A stretch of 64,000 nt of DNA from Paraburkholderia tropica (GCF_900109265.1 NZ_FNZM01000017.1:158188-222187), one strand, 5' to 3'; positions 51,048 through 60,447 are shown, counted from the first letter of the stretch. Program-made: numbers and translations. Notes: generated from the letters alone by a model not told the origin.

Positions 51048-54026
51048 ATGAGCACGCAGCATCCCGCACATCCTTCGCAGCAACCCGCCACGACAGCGCC
51101 CACCGCATCATCGACTTCAGCCCCGGCCTATATCCCGCTGAAATGGGCATTCCCGTTCTCTCCGGTGGACAGCAAGGCGGATGCCACCGACCCGATGACG
51201 TACATGAAGGCGCTGGCGCAGGCGGAAGACGGCTTCTATCCACTTGGCGCAAGCGGGATGTGGCATGGTGGGGTGCACTTCGACGGGAACAGCGCCCAGA
51301 TGCTCAAGCAGGATGAGGGCGTGCGGGCCATTGCGGACGGTGAAGTGGTTGCATACCGCATGGACAGCAAGTATCCCGAACAGGCGTATCAGGATGGCCG
51401 CCACGCCCTCTATTCGACGGGCTTTGTGCTGGTCCGTCACAAGCTGCAACTGCCGCCGGTCCCGCCGAAACCGGCTGCGTCCAGCCAGCCTGCCCCGGAC
51501 TCCCATGCCGCTTCCGGCGCACAATCCGCGCCCGCGGCGCACCCGGCACCGTCTACATCTGCTGCCGCGAGCACGAACGCATCGTCCAAGCCGTCCCCCG
51601 ACGAAACGCTGACCTTTTTCAGCCTGTACATGCATCTGACAGACTGGAGCAGCTATCAGGCAGCCATGAAGCAGGCGGCGAACTCAACAGGAGATACGGC
51701 CAGACTGAACATGGAGCCGATGCCGTACTGGGAAGGCGACCGCTACTACCGCGTCGGCGACAGGGCAAAGGACCCACAGGACGTACCGAAGCCCAAAGCC
51801 TCACCGGCCCTGCCGACGGGAACGGCGGCTTCTGACCCGCTTGGCGAATTCATCGATGCGGGTTTTATCGTGAAGAAGGATCTGCCTGCGCCGCAACCGG
51901 TTGACGACACACCACTTCCACCGCCTGTGAAGGGCATTCGCATTCGTGCGACGGCGAACGGCAAGATCATCGGCATTTTGCCCACGGGCTCTGAGCTGAC
52001 GGTTTCGGAGTCGGACCAGAAGAATCCCGGCTGGTGGAAAATCAGCGCGCTCAAAAGTGGGCAGCCGGTCGGGCCGGAGGTGGGCAAGCCTGCCAGTGAA
52101 CACGCCAGATGGGGCTGGGTGTATGTGAAGGAACTTGATCCTGTCGTCGATCCCAGGCCACTCGACACCGTGGTCGTCCTCAAGACCCCCTACCCGGTCA
52201 AGGCCGGTGACGTGGTGGGCGAGCCGGGGCACTATCTGCGCTACACGGACGCGAAAATCCTACCGGCGAAGCCGACGCGTTCGCTGCTGCATCTCGAAGT
52301 ATTCGCGGGACCGGAACTGAAGGCCTTCATCGATAAAAGCCGGGCGCGCGCAAAAGACCTACCGGCCGCAAAGACTTTCCTTGAGATTTCTCCGGGTGCG
52401 CTGCTCGTCACGGACATCCCCGATCCGGACCAGACGCTGCCGCAAAGTCAGGGCGGCCTGAAGCTGGTGCCGGTTGGTAACACGCAGGGTTCGCGCTGGG
52501 TCAAGGTTCAGCCGAAGACGGTGACGGCTGCGGCCCAGAGTAGCCATAGCGCCCATGGCGCACACCATGCCCACAGTCCGACGCTGACAAGCGTCGGCTC
52601 TCCAGTATGGGTGGAGGCCAGACTCGCGAATACGACGACGACCGAGGTCGTGAAAGGATGGGCAAATTTCCCGGTGAGCTTTTCCAGGGCGAAGGGGCCG
52701 GGTGCGGATTTTCGGGATGTTTTCCGGCGCGTGGACCTCGACAGGCTCGGCGCTGAAAACATTGCCGTTGATGACAAGGGCCATCACTGGTGGAACATCA
52801 CGATCGGCGCAAAAGACGGCTCAACCCGGCAGGGCTGGGTATGCGAGGATAACCACCCTCTCACGCGGATGTGCGGGCCATGGGACTGGCCGGGATTTGA
52901 ACTGGTCGACAACAGCGGCTTCAAGCCGGTCGACATGCTCAAGCGGTACATCCACGCAACGGACCAGTATCTCCCCGGCGAGGACAAGTCAGAATTCGAA
53001 CCCAGCGCGATGAGCGTGAACGCTGGGGAGCTGATCGTGAAGCTGGAGAAGGCGATTGACGCGAATCACGACGGCAAGGTGACGGCGCAGGAACTGAAGC
53101 ACGCGCAGGAAACGCCGTGGATGGCCGAAGCGATCTCACATCTGGTGGCGCGCAACGAGAGCGAATGGGGCGGCGGTCTGGGCAAGTGGGAAGCACTCTC
53201 ACCGTTGATGAAGAAGCTCCTGTGGTTGTGGCAGGCCGAGATCGAGCGGATCGGCAAGCTGCAATGGTGGGAACAGGCCGCGGGGATTGAAGGTTTCCCG
53301 AAAGAACCGACGCCGTGGCACTTCCATCCGGTTGGGCTGGTGGGGAATTTCTCGGAGTCCGATTGCTGCGCAATTACGGTCGACTTGCTGGAGAAGGTAC
53401 TGGGTAAATCCGGAGATTGGTTCACAGGAAAAGGCGGGACGGCATCTTTCGTACTTCATTTTCCGGAAAAATATCCCGGCATCTACAAATTCGACAAATA
53501 CAGATTTGTTTCGCTGCTCAATGAAAAAATGACCAAATATGGCATCATCACGTGCTATCAAAAGGCGCATTTTCTTGCGCAGTGTTTTCATGAGTCTGCA
53601 AGATTCGAAACGACCATCGAGTTTGCTTCCGGGGAGGGCTACAATCCTGGGGTGCACAAGGATGCCATTAAAAACGGCAATACAGTCATGGGTGACGGGC
53701 CTAAGTACAAGGGCAAAGGCTTGATTCAGTTGACGTGGAAAAACACGTATAAGGCATACTCTGACTATAGAGGAATAGATTTCGTTTCAAATCCCGATCT
53801 GGTCGCTTCGAACATGGAGAATGCAATCGATGCGTCTTGCTGGTTCTGGCGTCACAAAGGAGGTATCCAGAAAAAATATGACGCGAATGGTGACATCAAC
53901 GTTCTCATCGATCACGAAAAAAATAACGTTACGATGGTTACCCTTGCTGTTAATGGCGGAGACAACGGCTTGAAAGAGCGCCAAGCTCTCTTCGATAGAA
54001 TCAAGAAAGAATGGGGGTTAGCTTGA
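51048..54026 (+). CDS. Multidomain T6SS peptidoglycan-hydrolase effector (M23-like, SH3-like, EF-hand, GH19)
   Basis: A 992-residue cargo protein. An M23-like metallopeptidase part spans about residues 60-200, with WHGGVHFD near 72 and LYMHL near 193 offering the His/Asp ligands of that family, interrupted by an Ala/Pro-rich spacer. SH3-like repeats follow near 298-365 and 516-580. An EF-hand loop DANHDGKVTAQEL is near 671. The end (about 808-985) is a GH19 chitinase/lysozyme-like domain with FHESARFET (catalytic Glu near 848) and KGKGLIQLTWKNTY. Position after vgrG and before an overlapping exported protein is the standard effector-immunity layout. Confidence 0.88.
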   Translation: MSTQHPAHPSQQPATTAPTASSTSAPAYIPLKWAFPFSPVDSKADATDPMTYMKALAQAEDGFYPLGASGMWHGGVHFDGNSAQMLKQDEGVRAIADGEVVAYRMDSKYPEQAYQDGRHALYSTGFVLVRHKLQLPPVPPKPAASSQPAPDSHAASGAQSAPAAHPAPSTSAAASTNASSKPSPDETLTFFSLYMHLTDWSSYQAAMKQAANSTGDTARLNMEPMPYWEGDRYYRVGDRAKDPQDVPKPKASPALPTGTAASDPLGEFIDAGFIVKKDLPAPQPVDDTPLPPPVKGIRIRATANGKIIGILPTGSELTVSESDQKNPGWWKISALKSGQPVGPEVGKPASEHARWGWVYVKELDPVVDPRPLDTVVVLKTPYPVKAGDVVGEPGHYLRYTDAKILPAKPTRSLLHLEVFAGPELKAFIDKSRARAKDLPAAKTFLEISPGALLVTDIPDPDQTLPQSQGGLKLVPVGNTQGSRWVKVQPKTVTAAAQSSHSAHGAHHAHSPTLTSVGSPVWVEARLANTTTTEVVKGWANFPVSFSRAKGPGADFRDVFRRVDLDRLGAENIAVDDKGHHWWNITIGAKDGSTRQGWVCEDNHPLTRMCGPWDWPGFELVDNSGFKPVDMLKRYIHATDQYLPGEDKSEFEPSAMSVNAGELIVKLEKAIDANHDGKVTAQELKHAQETPWMAEAISHLVARNESEWGGGLGKWEALSPLMKKLLWLWQAEIERIGKLQWWEQAAGIEGFPKEPTPWHFHPVGLVGNFSESDCCAITVDLLEKVLGKSGDWFTGKGGTASFVLHFPEKYPGIYKFDKYRFVSLLNEKMTKYGIITCYQKAHFLAQCFHESARFETTIEFASGEGYNPGVHKDAIKNGNTVMGDGPKYKGKGLIQLTWKNTYKAYSDYRGIDFVSNPDLVASNMENAIDASCWFWRHKGGIQKKYDANGDINVLIDHEKNNVTMVTLAVNGGDNGLKERQALFDRIKKEWGLA

Positions 54027-54808
54027 GATTAACGGGTACGAATTGGCTACTGAACCGCAGTCTAGTCCTTGCGGTTGTCGTGACGGCGATCGCGGTTTCT
54101 CATGCCGAAGCCGGGGAGGCTTCTCTCTTGGTCGATGCAACCGGAGCCATACGCTTTTGCAACGAAAAATCCAATTGCAGAAGCGTTGTGCCTACAGGTG
54201 AATTGAAGAAGGCCATCGACGACGGCTACGAGCATGTCTCTGTCGTAGATATTTATAAGAATGGCAACCAGCAGATCGTGGCAACAAGCGAAGGTGCTAA
54301 CGAATGCTCGAAATTTTTCTCGTTCGATCCGACAACGTTCAAATTTTCCGTGCTTAAGTTCTCGGATCGAGATATATGCAATTACCAGATTGCCAGAAAT
54401 CATCTGATTAGCTCATATAAACTTGACTCAAAGCAATATGAAGATGTTTACGAGCTTAAGGATGGGACCTTCCAGCTCGCTCTGCGCGATGGTTGCGTGG
54501 GGTGCGATCAGATAACACGCTCGATTTATAAGGATGGCAAACTGTCTGAGACGCTACTGGTTACCAATCAAGCGAGCTACACACAGCGCCAGCCGGTGAC
54601 AACTTCGGTGACGACTGATAAGGCATGGTTATACGCCGATCACCAAGATTCCGCCAGGACAAAAATGTATCTGCTTAAGGGAGACAAGGTTCAACTCATA
54701 GAATTCGACGACTCAAACGGCCTTTGGTATTTTGTCAAATATCTTTCAAAGGAACATGGAGCGATCTCGAAGTGGATCAAGTGCGAAGACCTAACCATAT
54801 GCAAGTAA
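54011..54808 (+). CDS. Candidate exported immunity protein
   Basis: A 265-residue protein from ATG 54011, or 261 residues if TTG 54023 is used; the latter gives a TTGA overlap with the effector stop. A signal peptide (hydrophobic core LVLAVVVTAIAVSHA, cleavage near residue 34) puts it in the periplasm, where a wall-degrading effector acts. The mature part has four to six cysteines that could pair. The last 60 residues, TSVTTDKAWLYADHQDSAR onward, resemble an SH3-like fold. I do not recognise a family; immunity is inferred from position and export. Confidence 0.7.
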   Translation: MGVSLRLTGTNWLLNRSLVLAVVVTAIAVSHAEAGEASLLVDATGAIRFCNEKSNCRSVVPTGELKKAIDDGYEHVSVVDIYKNGNQQIVATSEGANECSKFFSFDPTTFKFSVLKFSDRDICNYQIARNHLISSYKLDSKQYEDVYELKDGTFQLALRDGCVGCDQITRSIYKDGKLSETLLVTNQASYTQRQPVTTSVTTDKAWLYADHQDSARTKMYLLKGDKVQLIEFDDSNGLWYFVKYLSKEHGAISKWIKCEDLTICK

Positions 54809-54867
54809 AGTACGCGCATCCGGAAGCGGGTCAGGAGGCTGACGATTGATGGCTCAAATATTTTATT

Positions 54868-55119
54868 ATGATCAATCTCATTCGCGTCGGTGACGACACC
54901 GACCATGGTGGCAAGGTCGAAACCGGATCAACGAGCATGCGCTTCGAGGGGCGCTATGTCGCGCGCAAGGGAGACCGGGTCTCCTGCCCTCGCCATCCCG
55001 AGGTGTCTCCGAACGTCATTGAGGAAGGCGATCCGACGATGATGGATAACGGTATTCCGATTGCCCGGCACGGGCACCGGGCGACGTGCGGCTGCCATCT
55101 GATATCGAGCCTGATCTGA
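54868..55119 (+). CDS. PAAR-domain T6SS spike tip protein
   Basis: An 83-residue PAAR protein that sharpens the VgrG tip. Metal-binding residues are expected in the His/Cys-rich loops SCPRHPEVSPNV and ARHGHRATCGCHL. The size is that of a bare PAAR without an effector extension. It follows the immunity candidate by 59 bases, completing a vgrG-effector-immunity-PAAR unit. Confidence 0.92.
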   Translation: MINLIRVGDDTDHGGKVETGSTSMRFEGRYVARKGDRVSCPRHPEVSPNVIEEGDPTMMDNGIPIARHGHRATCGCHLISSLI

Positions 55120-55381
55120 TTCGGCTTACGGTGACGGCAAGCGTCCCATCGTGACGATCGCCCATCCAGACTCAACGAGGATAAAAAGACCGCCACACTC
55201 CAGGCGGAGGGCAGCGGTTTGAGTCTCAGCGGATAATTGCTATCTCCGCGAGAGGAGGACCGGATGCAAGCTCTGGAAGCAAGCATCGTGGCTAACACTA
55301 ACGAAATCGTGTGGCAAAGTATACAAGCGGACGCATTCACTTACTGACCAATTCTTACCTGCCGTAGAAGTAATTTGCCCC

Positions 55382-57187
55382 TTAAAGCAGGGGCAGCTTT
55401 CCGGCACGAAACGCGCAACGCCGGATTACCGAGCCGTTCGACTTCGACAGTACGACGAGTTGCGTGAAGCTCGTCGCTGGCACATAGCGCGCGAAATATC
55501 GGTCGATGACGCCGATGAAGGCAGCCATGCTGTGCTCGGCGAACGCGTGCTCGTCGAGTGAGAGCGTGATTTCCAGCCCCGATACGATTGACGAATTCGG
55601 CTTGCCGGGAAACATCTGCTGCAACCTTCTTTTGCCCACAAACGACACCGCATCAACGTGTTGCGCCTGTACATCGGGCGGCGTGCATTGCCGCAGAATC
55701 CGTCTGAGTTGCGCCCACCCTTCGCGACCGAGCTGGGTCGGGTTCGGCGTCGTCAACGCAACAATACGCATGCGGGCGTCTTCAGTGTTCTCTGGACGGA
55801 ACGTATGCGTGGGCCGCGACAGCAGCGTGACCCGATTTGCGATGGCGCCCTTCTCGTTGCGCAGGTCCCCAGTCGGGGAGCCGATTTCCAGTTGCACTGG
55901 CAGATCGCGGTTGGTGCATGTCACGTCAATCTGGATTTGCTCGGGCCACTGCTCCACGGTTTTTCCATTACCCTGTAGCAGAATCAGCGACGTTTCGTGA
56001 CCGGGCCGGTTACGGGCCTGATAGTCATCACGGCGCTTCAGCCAGTAGGTCCCCCGGGTGCCGGGTTTCGTTGCATGGGCGAGTGCGTTGTAAGGTGGAA
56101 TCACCTGACTGCCCGTTGCTTCCCGCACGCCGTTGATTGCGTAGATTTCGTGGATCGATGGTTTTTGCGGTACCGGCACGACCGGATACATGACCGGAAG
56201 CTCCTGCCGTCGGGCCGTCACATCCACCTGTTCGAACAGGTTGACGACCGGTGTGCAGAAAAGCCGGAAATGATGCCGCGACAGACCGGAGAGAGATTGC
56301 GCCGTACGGCTGTCCGGATGCAAACCCGTTGTAATGTGTAGCGTGATGCGCCGAGCATGGCTCATGCGGCTGGCGCGCAGCAGCGCGTTTGCGTCGATGT
56401 CGACAAAATCGAATTTCTGTGGGAAGGCCGCGTATTCAAGCAATGGCCATACGAACGAACCGGGAGCGCCGCCGACGGGCAGTAGTGTCTCTTCGTGACC
56501 GAAACCTGCCGCTGCCAGCGGGAGTCGATCCAGCGGCGTCCAGCGCCCTGAGTCATCGGCTTCGACGAAAGCCTGCAGGGTTCGCAACAAGAATGTGTCG
56601 CCGATCGCTGCGACGGTTTGAGGCTCTCCGGCCAGATAAACGCGGATCATGTCCGGCATGGCGGTTCTGAGCGCCACTCCCGCGTCTGATGGTTCGAACG
56701 TGATCGACACAATGAGGGTCGTGCCCGGATGCAGACTGGTGTGACCTGGTGCTACCGTACCGGGAGACAAGCGCGCATCGGTGATACGCAAGGGCGCAAC
56801 CGTTACGTCGTACACCGTGCGAAAGCGCAGTTCGCCGTTCGGACTTGTCAGTTGCGTGCCGCGCCTGAAGACTAACGGCGCGGCTGGGGACTCGACACAT
56901 TCGACGCATGCGATCGAACTGGCGGGAAATGGACGCAGGTAGTGCGGATGCAGCACATCCAGCAGGGCTTCCGAGAACTTTGGTGCGCCATTCTCCAGTT
57001 CCACGCGTGCGCGGGCGGCGAGTAGCGCGAACGCCTGCGTGAGCCGCTGCACATGCATGTCTTCGGCATCATTGCCGGAGATGCCCAGCCGCACGGCGGC
57101 CCGGGGATACCTTTGGGCGAATCTGTCCAGCTGCTCGCCCAGCAGGCCGAGTTCCTGTTCATAGTAGCTGCGCAGGTTTTCGAGCAT
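55382..57187 (-). CDS. tssF: Type VI secretion baseplate subunit TssF
   Basis: A 601-residue full-length TssF (VasA/ImpG). It begins MLENLRSYYEQELGLLGEQLDRFAQRYPRAA and shows the family block HPHYLRPFPASS near residue 90 and WPLLEYAAFPQKFDFVDID near 255. In T6SS the TssF trimer-like wedge joins TssG and TssE in the baseplate. Here it stands alone, opposite in strand to vgrG, with no tssE, tssG or other core gene in the window. ATG 57187 is the family start; ATG 57217 would add ten residues. Confidence 0.9.
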   Translation of the reverse strand: MLENLRSYYEQELGLLGEQLDRFAQRYPRAAVRLGISGNDAEDMHVQRLTQAFALLAARARVELENGAPKFSEALLDVLHPHYLRPFPASSIACVECVESPAAPLVFRRGTQLTSPNGELRFRTVYDVTVAPLRITDARLSPGTVAPGHTSLHPGTTLIVSITFEPSDAGVALRTAMPDMIRVYLAGEPQTVAAIGDTFLLRTLQAFVEADDSGRWTPLDRLPLAAAGFGHEETLLPVGGAPGSFVWPLLEYAAFPQKFDFVDIDANALLRASRMSHARRITLHITTGLHPDSRTAQSLSGLSRHHFRLFCTPVVNLFEQVDVTARRQELPVMYPVVPVPQKPSIHEIYAINGVREATGSQVIPPYNALAHATKPGTRGTYWLKRRDDYQARNRPGHETSLILLQGNGKTVEQWPEQIQIDVTCTNRDLPVQLEIGSPTGDLRNEKGAIANRVTLLSRPTHTFRPENTEDARMRIVALTTPNPTQLGREGWAQLRRILRQCTPPDVQAQHVDAVSFVGKRRLQQMFPGKPNSSIVSGLEITLSLDEHAFAEHSMAAFIGVIDRYFARYVPATSFTQLVVLSKSNGSVIRRCAFRAGKLPLL

Positions 57188-57812
57188 AGATGGTGCGGCG
57201 TGATCCACGCAGTTCATTGGTACCGGTCATGATCCGGCCCGGGGTTGCAGGCTCAGCGTTTGCCGGAGATATATGGTGGGGTCTGCGGATGGTCTTCGGG
57301 TTGGTGGTCATCGCAATCGACACCGCAACGCTGTGCAAGGCCGGCCGCCGTTTTCGTGAACTCATGCCCATGATCGCAGACAGACCGGCAGCGGGTTTTC
57401 CGCAGCGTCAGCCCCTGCAACCGAAGTACCTTGTTCAACTGCCCCGGATTTTCGACAGACAGACAACGCTACCGCTCCACATTTCACTGGTTTTGCCCAC
57501 TGGGGGCATTAATATGGCAACGGCCCTGCCATCCGTACGCGTACGATAACCCAAAGTCGCCACGCGGCCGATCACGCAAATGATTCCCGAAACAAAGCAC
57601 GCGGGGATTCTACTGTGTGAGTAAATTGCACTGGAGGATTTTATCGAATGCGAAGAACCATCGCTTGTTGCGTTTGAGACACCGGCGTGCGGTGTGCGTG
57701 ATTTCCTTTCATGAAATTCATCTGGATGACGCGACGGGTGTGGCACCTTATCTGCAATGCATGAACTCGACGTGTGAACCTGCAACCAGCCATAACCACC
57801 TGGAGACCTCAG
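57188..57812. other. Region upstream of tssF without clear genes
   Basis: About 625 bases. A tssE gene would normally lie here, but no frame resembles one. Short frames on both strands are unsupported. It may mark the break point where tssF was separated from its cluster. Confidence 0.45.
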
Positions 57813-58127
57813 ATGGGTAAGAAATCTTCCTCGAAGAACGTCGATGTCGGGTCGACGCAGACAACGACGGCGACGCTGGAATCTCTCTTAACGCAGATCA
57901 CCGAATTCGTACAGGCAGGAACGCTTGACAGCCGTTGCGCAGCGAAGCTGGGCCGACGGCTCAGGAAGGAGGCGGAGGCGATCGAATCCGACGGGCGAGC
58001 GTCGCAGTCCGAACTCGATACCTTGAAGCAGGCGTCCGAAAAACTGGACGCTTCGTTAAACCGGCGCAATGGGAAACTGCTTGTCGAGGCCTATGAAGCT
58101 TTGCGTGATTCCGACTCGCCATCCTGA
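57813..58127 (+). CDS. Hypothetical helical protein
   Basis: A 104-residue protein starting MGKKSSSKNVDVGSTQTTT, with a predicted long helical part (about residues 25-95) rich in Leu, Glu and Arg. TGGAG precedes ATG 57813. No signal peptide and no family I recognise. It stands alone between tssF and the non-coding block. Confidence 0.55.
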   Translation: MGKKSSSKNVDVGSTQTTTATLESLLTQITEFVQAGTLDSRCAAKLGRRLRKEAEAIESDGRASQSELDTLKQASEKLDASLNRRNGKLLVEAYEALRDSDSPS

Positions 58128-58972
58128 GAGGCTTCGCGCCGCGTAACGGCTTTTCCGGCGCGACTCCCCGGCAGCGGGCAGTCATGCGTGCTGCCTCCGC
58201 CGAATCCAGTACGGATCGCAGCTGGCATACACGGTTTTTGTGTCCGTCTCGCGCGCAGCACCTGCGGTCAGCCGGGGGAAATGCGAAAATTTGCTGATTT
58301 TCCCCGTCCGAGCAAGGCGCGTAGCCGCTCAAAGCCAGGTTTAGGAATGCAAAGCACCTGAAACGGCCTGTTTTTGCCAAAATTGCTCAAAAATTAAGCA
58401 GATTGCGGCTATTTTTCGCCCCTGACTGGCTCGAATCCCGAATTGTTGCATCGCGCCAAATATTACAAATCTTTCCATCTCAGGGAATCGGGCCGTAGCG
58501 GCGTTGCCCGCTGCCACCCACCCCAACCCCTTGGCCGAGCGATCCAGAGCCGCTGACGGACCGGAAAACGGGCCGGATGGCCCTTTTCCTGTTCGCCAGA
58601 CGCCCCAAAAGTTCACCGGGTAACCAAAGTTTCGGAAAATCGCAGAGTCGAGACGCTTTGATTGCGCCCTTTTTATCCGATAAGTGGATTTGTGTTACAT
58701 TCCGCTGCCGGACGGCTGGTGCGGAAATTTTTTTGCCGATTTTTTCATGAAAAATGGCATTTTTCCTCTCGCCTGACGACCGCCTGGCCGATTTTGTGTG
58801 CCGCCTGAGGGACGCGCCCTGAATCGCCTCTGCAATCCGGTCCGTTGCACCCCGATTGTCTGAATTACCCCTCCGCAGCACCTCCCCGTTTCATCTTTCA
58901 GCGTCGATTCCCCCTGATGCCGGTATGCCTGCCGGGGAACTCGCTCGTCCAAATAATTTAGGAAACCTGATT
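58128..58972. other. 845-base non-coding block with hairpins
   Basis: No supported gene. Several inverted repeats stand out, among them GGGGAAA / ATTTTCCCC near 58,276-58,306 and TGCC-ATTTTT / AAAAAT-GGCA near 58,733-58,758. Minus-strand frames at 58341-58616 and 58480-58881 stay open but overlap each other. Runs of AT and GC alternate sharply, unlike the neighbours. Confidence 0.5.
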
Positions 58973-59266
58973 ATGTATAAAAACGACCAAACACCTCTTT
59001 TTACGCTGGGCCAGATTGTCATGACGCCCGGTGCGCTCGATCTCATGTGCCGAGCCGGAATTTTTCCCTTGCGGTTAGTGCTCCGTCATCAACGGGGCGA
59101 CTGGGGCAGCCTGGATGAGCAGGACCGCACCGCCAATGATCGGGCCGTGCACGGACGCACGCGGATTCTCAGCTCATACGAAGTGGGCGCGCGCCAGGGA
59201 AAAATATGGATCATCACCGAGGCGGATCGAAGCGTCACGACAGTGCTGCTCCCGAGCGAGTATTAG
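58973..59266 (+). CDS. Small conserved hypothetical protein (paired with a cysteine-protease-like gene)
   Basis: A 97-residue protein with MYKNDQTPLFTLGQIVMTPG at the start, RHQRGDWGSLDEQDR in the middle and WIITEADRSVTTVLLPSEY at the end. This pattern belongs to a small family common in Burkholderiales and on plasmids; some databases name it after type I restriction genes, without evidence. AGGAAACC is the ribosome site. It ends four bases before the next gene, so the pair is one unit. Confidence 0.75.
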   Translation: MYKNDQTPLFTLGQIVMTPGALDLMCRAGIFPLRLVLRHQRGDWGSLDEQDRTANDRAVHGRTRILSSYEVGARQGKIWIITEADRSVTTVLLPSEY

Positions 59267-59269
59267 GCG

Positions 59270-59944
59270 ATGGGCTTCACCGTCCAGAGGTTTCATCCGC
59301 TCATCCGGCCGGGGCTGTATCTCGGCGCTGACGGTTCGGCGATTCCAGTCTTTTCGCAGCAGTCTGCGTGGGATTCGCTTTGCGCCCTTCATGCTCTCGC
59401 CAGCGCCCTGAAAATCCTTGGCCTCATCGCGGACCCGGCGCGTATTGCGACGCGGCAGAGAAAGATTGAAGCCGCCATCTGGCGCAAGGCAACCGACATT
59501 TTCCAGACCGGCGTGACGTTCACGGAGCTTGCCGACTTTATCGCCGGGCTCGATTGCGGGCTGAGGATAAAGCTGTTCGAGCGCGGTTCGCACCGGGAAG
59601 TCATCCCCTTCATCGAGCGCGAACTGGCCCGAAAACGACTGGTCATTGCGAGTTTTCGCGTGATCGGAGAGTCGCATAACCATGCGGCACTTGTGATCGG
59701 CGTAGAGGGATTAGAGCACGGCGGCAGGTTCGAGCCGCACGCGCTTCTCATCCTCGACCCTGCTGAGTCACTACCCGGTGCGTTCGCGACGGGTAACGCC
59801 CGGCTTGACTATGCGGACCGCAAACCCGGCAAAGCGCGACGCGTGTGGCGGTACGGCAAATATGCGACGGCAGGGGAAACGTTTTCGGTTGTCGTCAATG
59901 CTGCGCTATCGATTCATGTCGACAAGCCGTTACATCCGCCGTAG
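59270..59944 (+). CDS. Papain/C39-like cysteine-protease-like protein
   Basis: A 224-residue protein. A cysteine in QQSAWDSLCALHALASAL (about residue 38), a histidine in GESHNHAALVIGVEG (about residue 140) and an aspartate in LLILDPAES (about residue 164) give the order of a papain- or C39-type triad. There is no signal peptide. It follows the 97-residue protein by three bases. It could process a peptide, cleave a host protein or be an inactive binder. Identification rests on the triad pattern alone. Confidence 0.55.
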   Translation: MGFTVQRFHPLIRPGLYLGADGSAIPVFSQQSAWDSLCALHALASALKILGLIADPARIATRQRKIEAAIWRKATDIFQTGVTFTELADFIAGLDCGLRIKLFERGSHREVIPFIERELARKRLVIASFRVIGESHNHAALVIGVEGLEHGGRFEPHALLILDPAESLPGAFATGNARLDYADRKPGKARRVWRYGKYATAGETFSVVVNAALSIHVDKPLHPP

Positions 59945-59954
59945 CAAATGAGCG

Positions 59955-60287
59955 TTACCTCAGTGCCCGGCGCCTTGGTTGCGGCGCCGAATCCCGCCGA
60001 TGCGCGGCAGATGGTTTGAGCGACAACGCAATTGGCTCGAACAGGTCCGAAAGCGTAATGCCGAGCACGTAACAGATCGTCGCCAGGGTTTCGACAGTCG
60101 GATTGGCAATTCCGCGCTCTATGGCACTCACGCGGGTTCGGTCCAGGGATGCCCCGTACGCCAACTCCTCCTGTGATTTGTCGGCCTCGATCCGACATGC
60201 CTTGACCCGCGCTCCAACTGCTGTCGCAACTGGGCTGCGTCGATCCCGACTTTTCGATTTCTCGCTCATGGGTTCAAGCATGGCCAT
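59955..60287 (-). CDS. XRE-family transcriptional regulator
   Basis: A 110-residue repressor-type protein with a clear helix-turn-helix: VGARVKACRIEADKSQEELAYGASLDRTRVSAIERG (about residues 24-60), followed by NPTVETLATICYVLGITLSDLF. Starts at ATG 60287, 60281 or 60269 are possible. It converges on the protease-like gene. Three related motifs lie directly upstream (60291-60344), which it may bind for autoregulation and to control the Gln-rich gene beyond. Confidence 0.88.
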   Translation of the reverse strand: MAMLEPMSEKSKSRDRRSPVATAVGARVKACRIEADKSQEELAYGASLDRTRVSAIERGIANPTVETLATICYVLGITLSDLFEPIALSLKPSAAHRRDSAPQPRRRALR

Positions 60288-60290
60288 GAG

Positions 60291-60344
60291 ACGCCTCTAA
60301 AACCACGTCTTATAAACCGCCATTAAACGACGCTTATAAACCGC
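60291..60344. repeat. Three degenerate direct repeats upstream of the XRE gene
   Basis: ACGCCTCTAAAACC (60291-60304), ACGTCTTATAAACCGC (60305-60320) and ACGCTTATAAACCGC (60330-60344) share the core ACG-TTATAAACC. Sites of this kind, in the gap between an XRE gene and a divergent gene, are typical operators. Confidence 0.7.
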
Positions 60345-60447
60345 GTTAACGATAGACTATCTGCATCAGGCAATTCGTCCCCGTCGACTTGGGGTCCTGA
60401 AAAGCCTCACCTCAAGCCGTAAATAAACCACGAGGAAACCAAAAATC

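Noticed and set aside
57190..57549. 119-residue plus-strand frame upstream of tssF
   Set aside because: No ribosome site and mixed, non-conserved composition.
58341..58881. Two overlapping minus-strand frames as genes
   Set aside because: They overlap each other, lack ribosome sites and have no recognisable domain; kept as a non-coding block.
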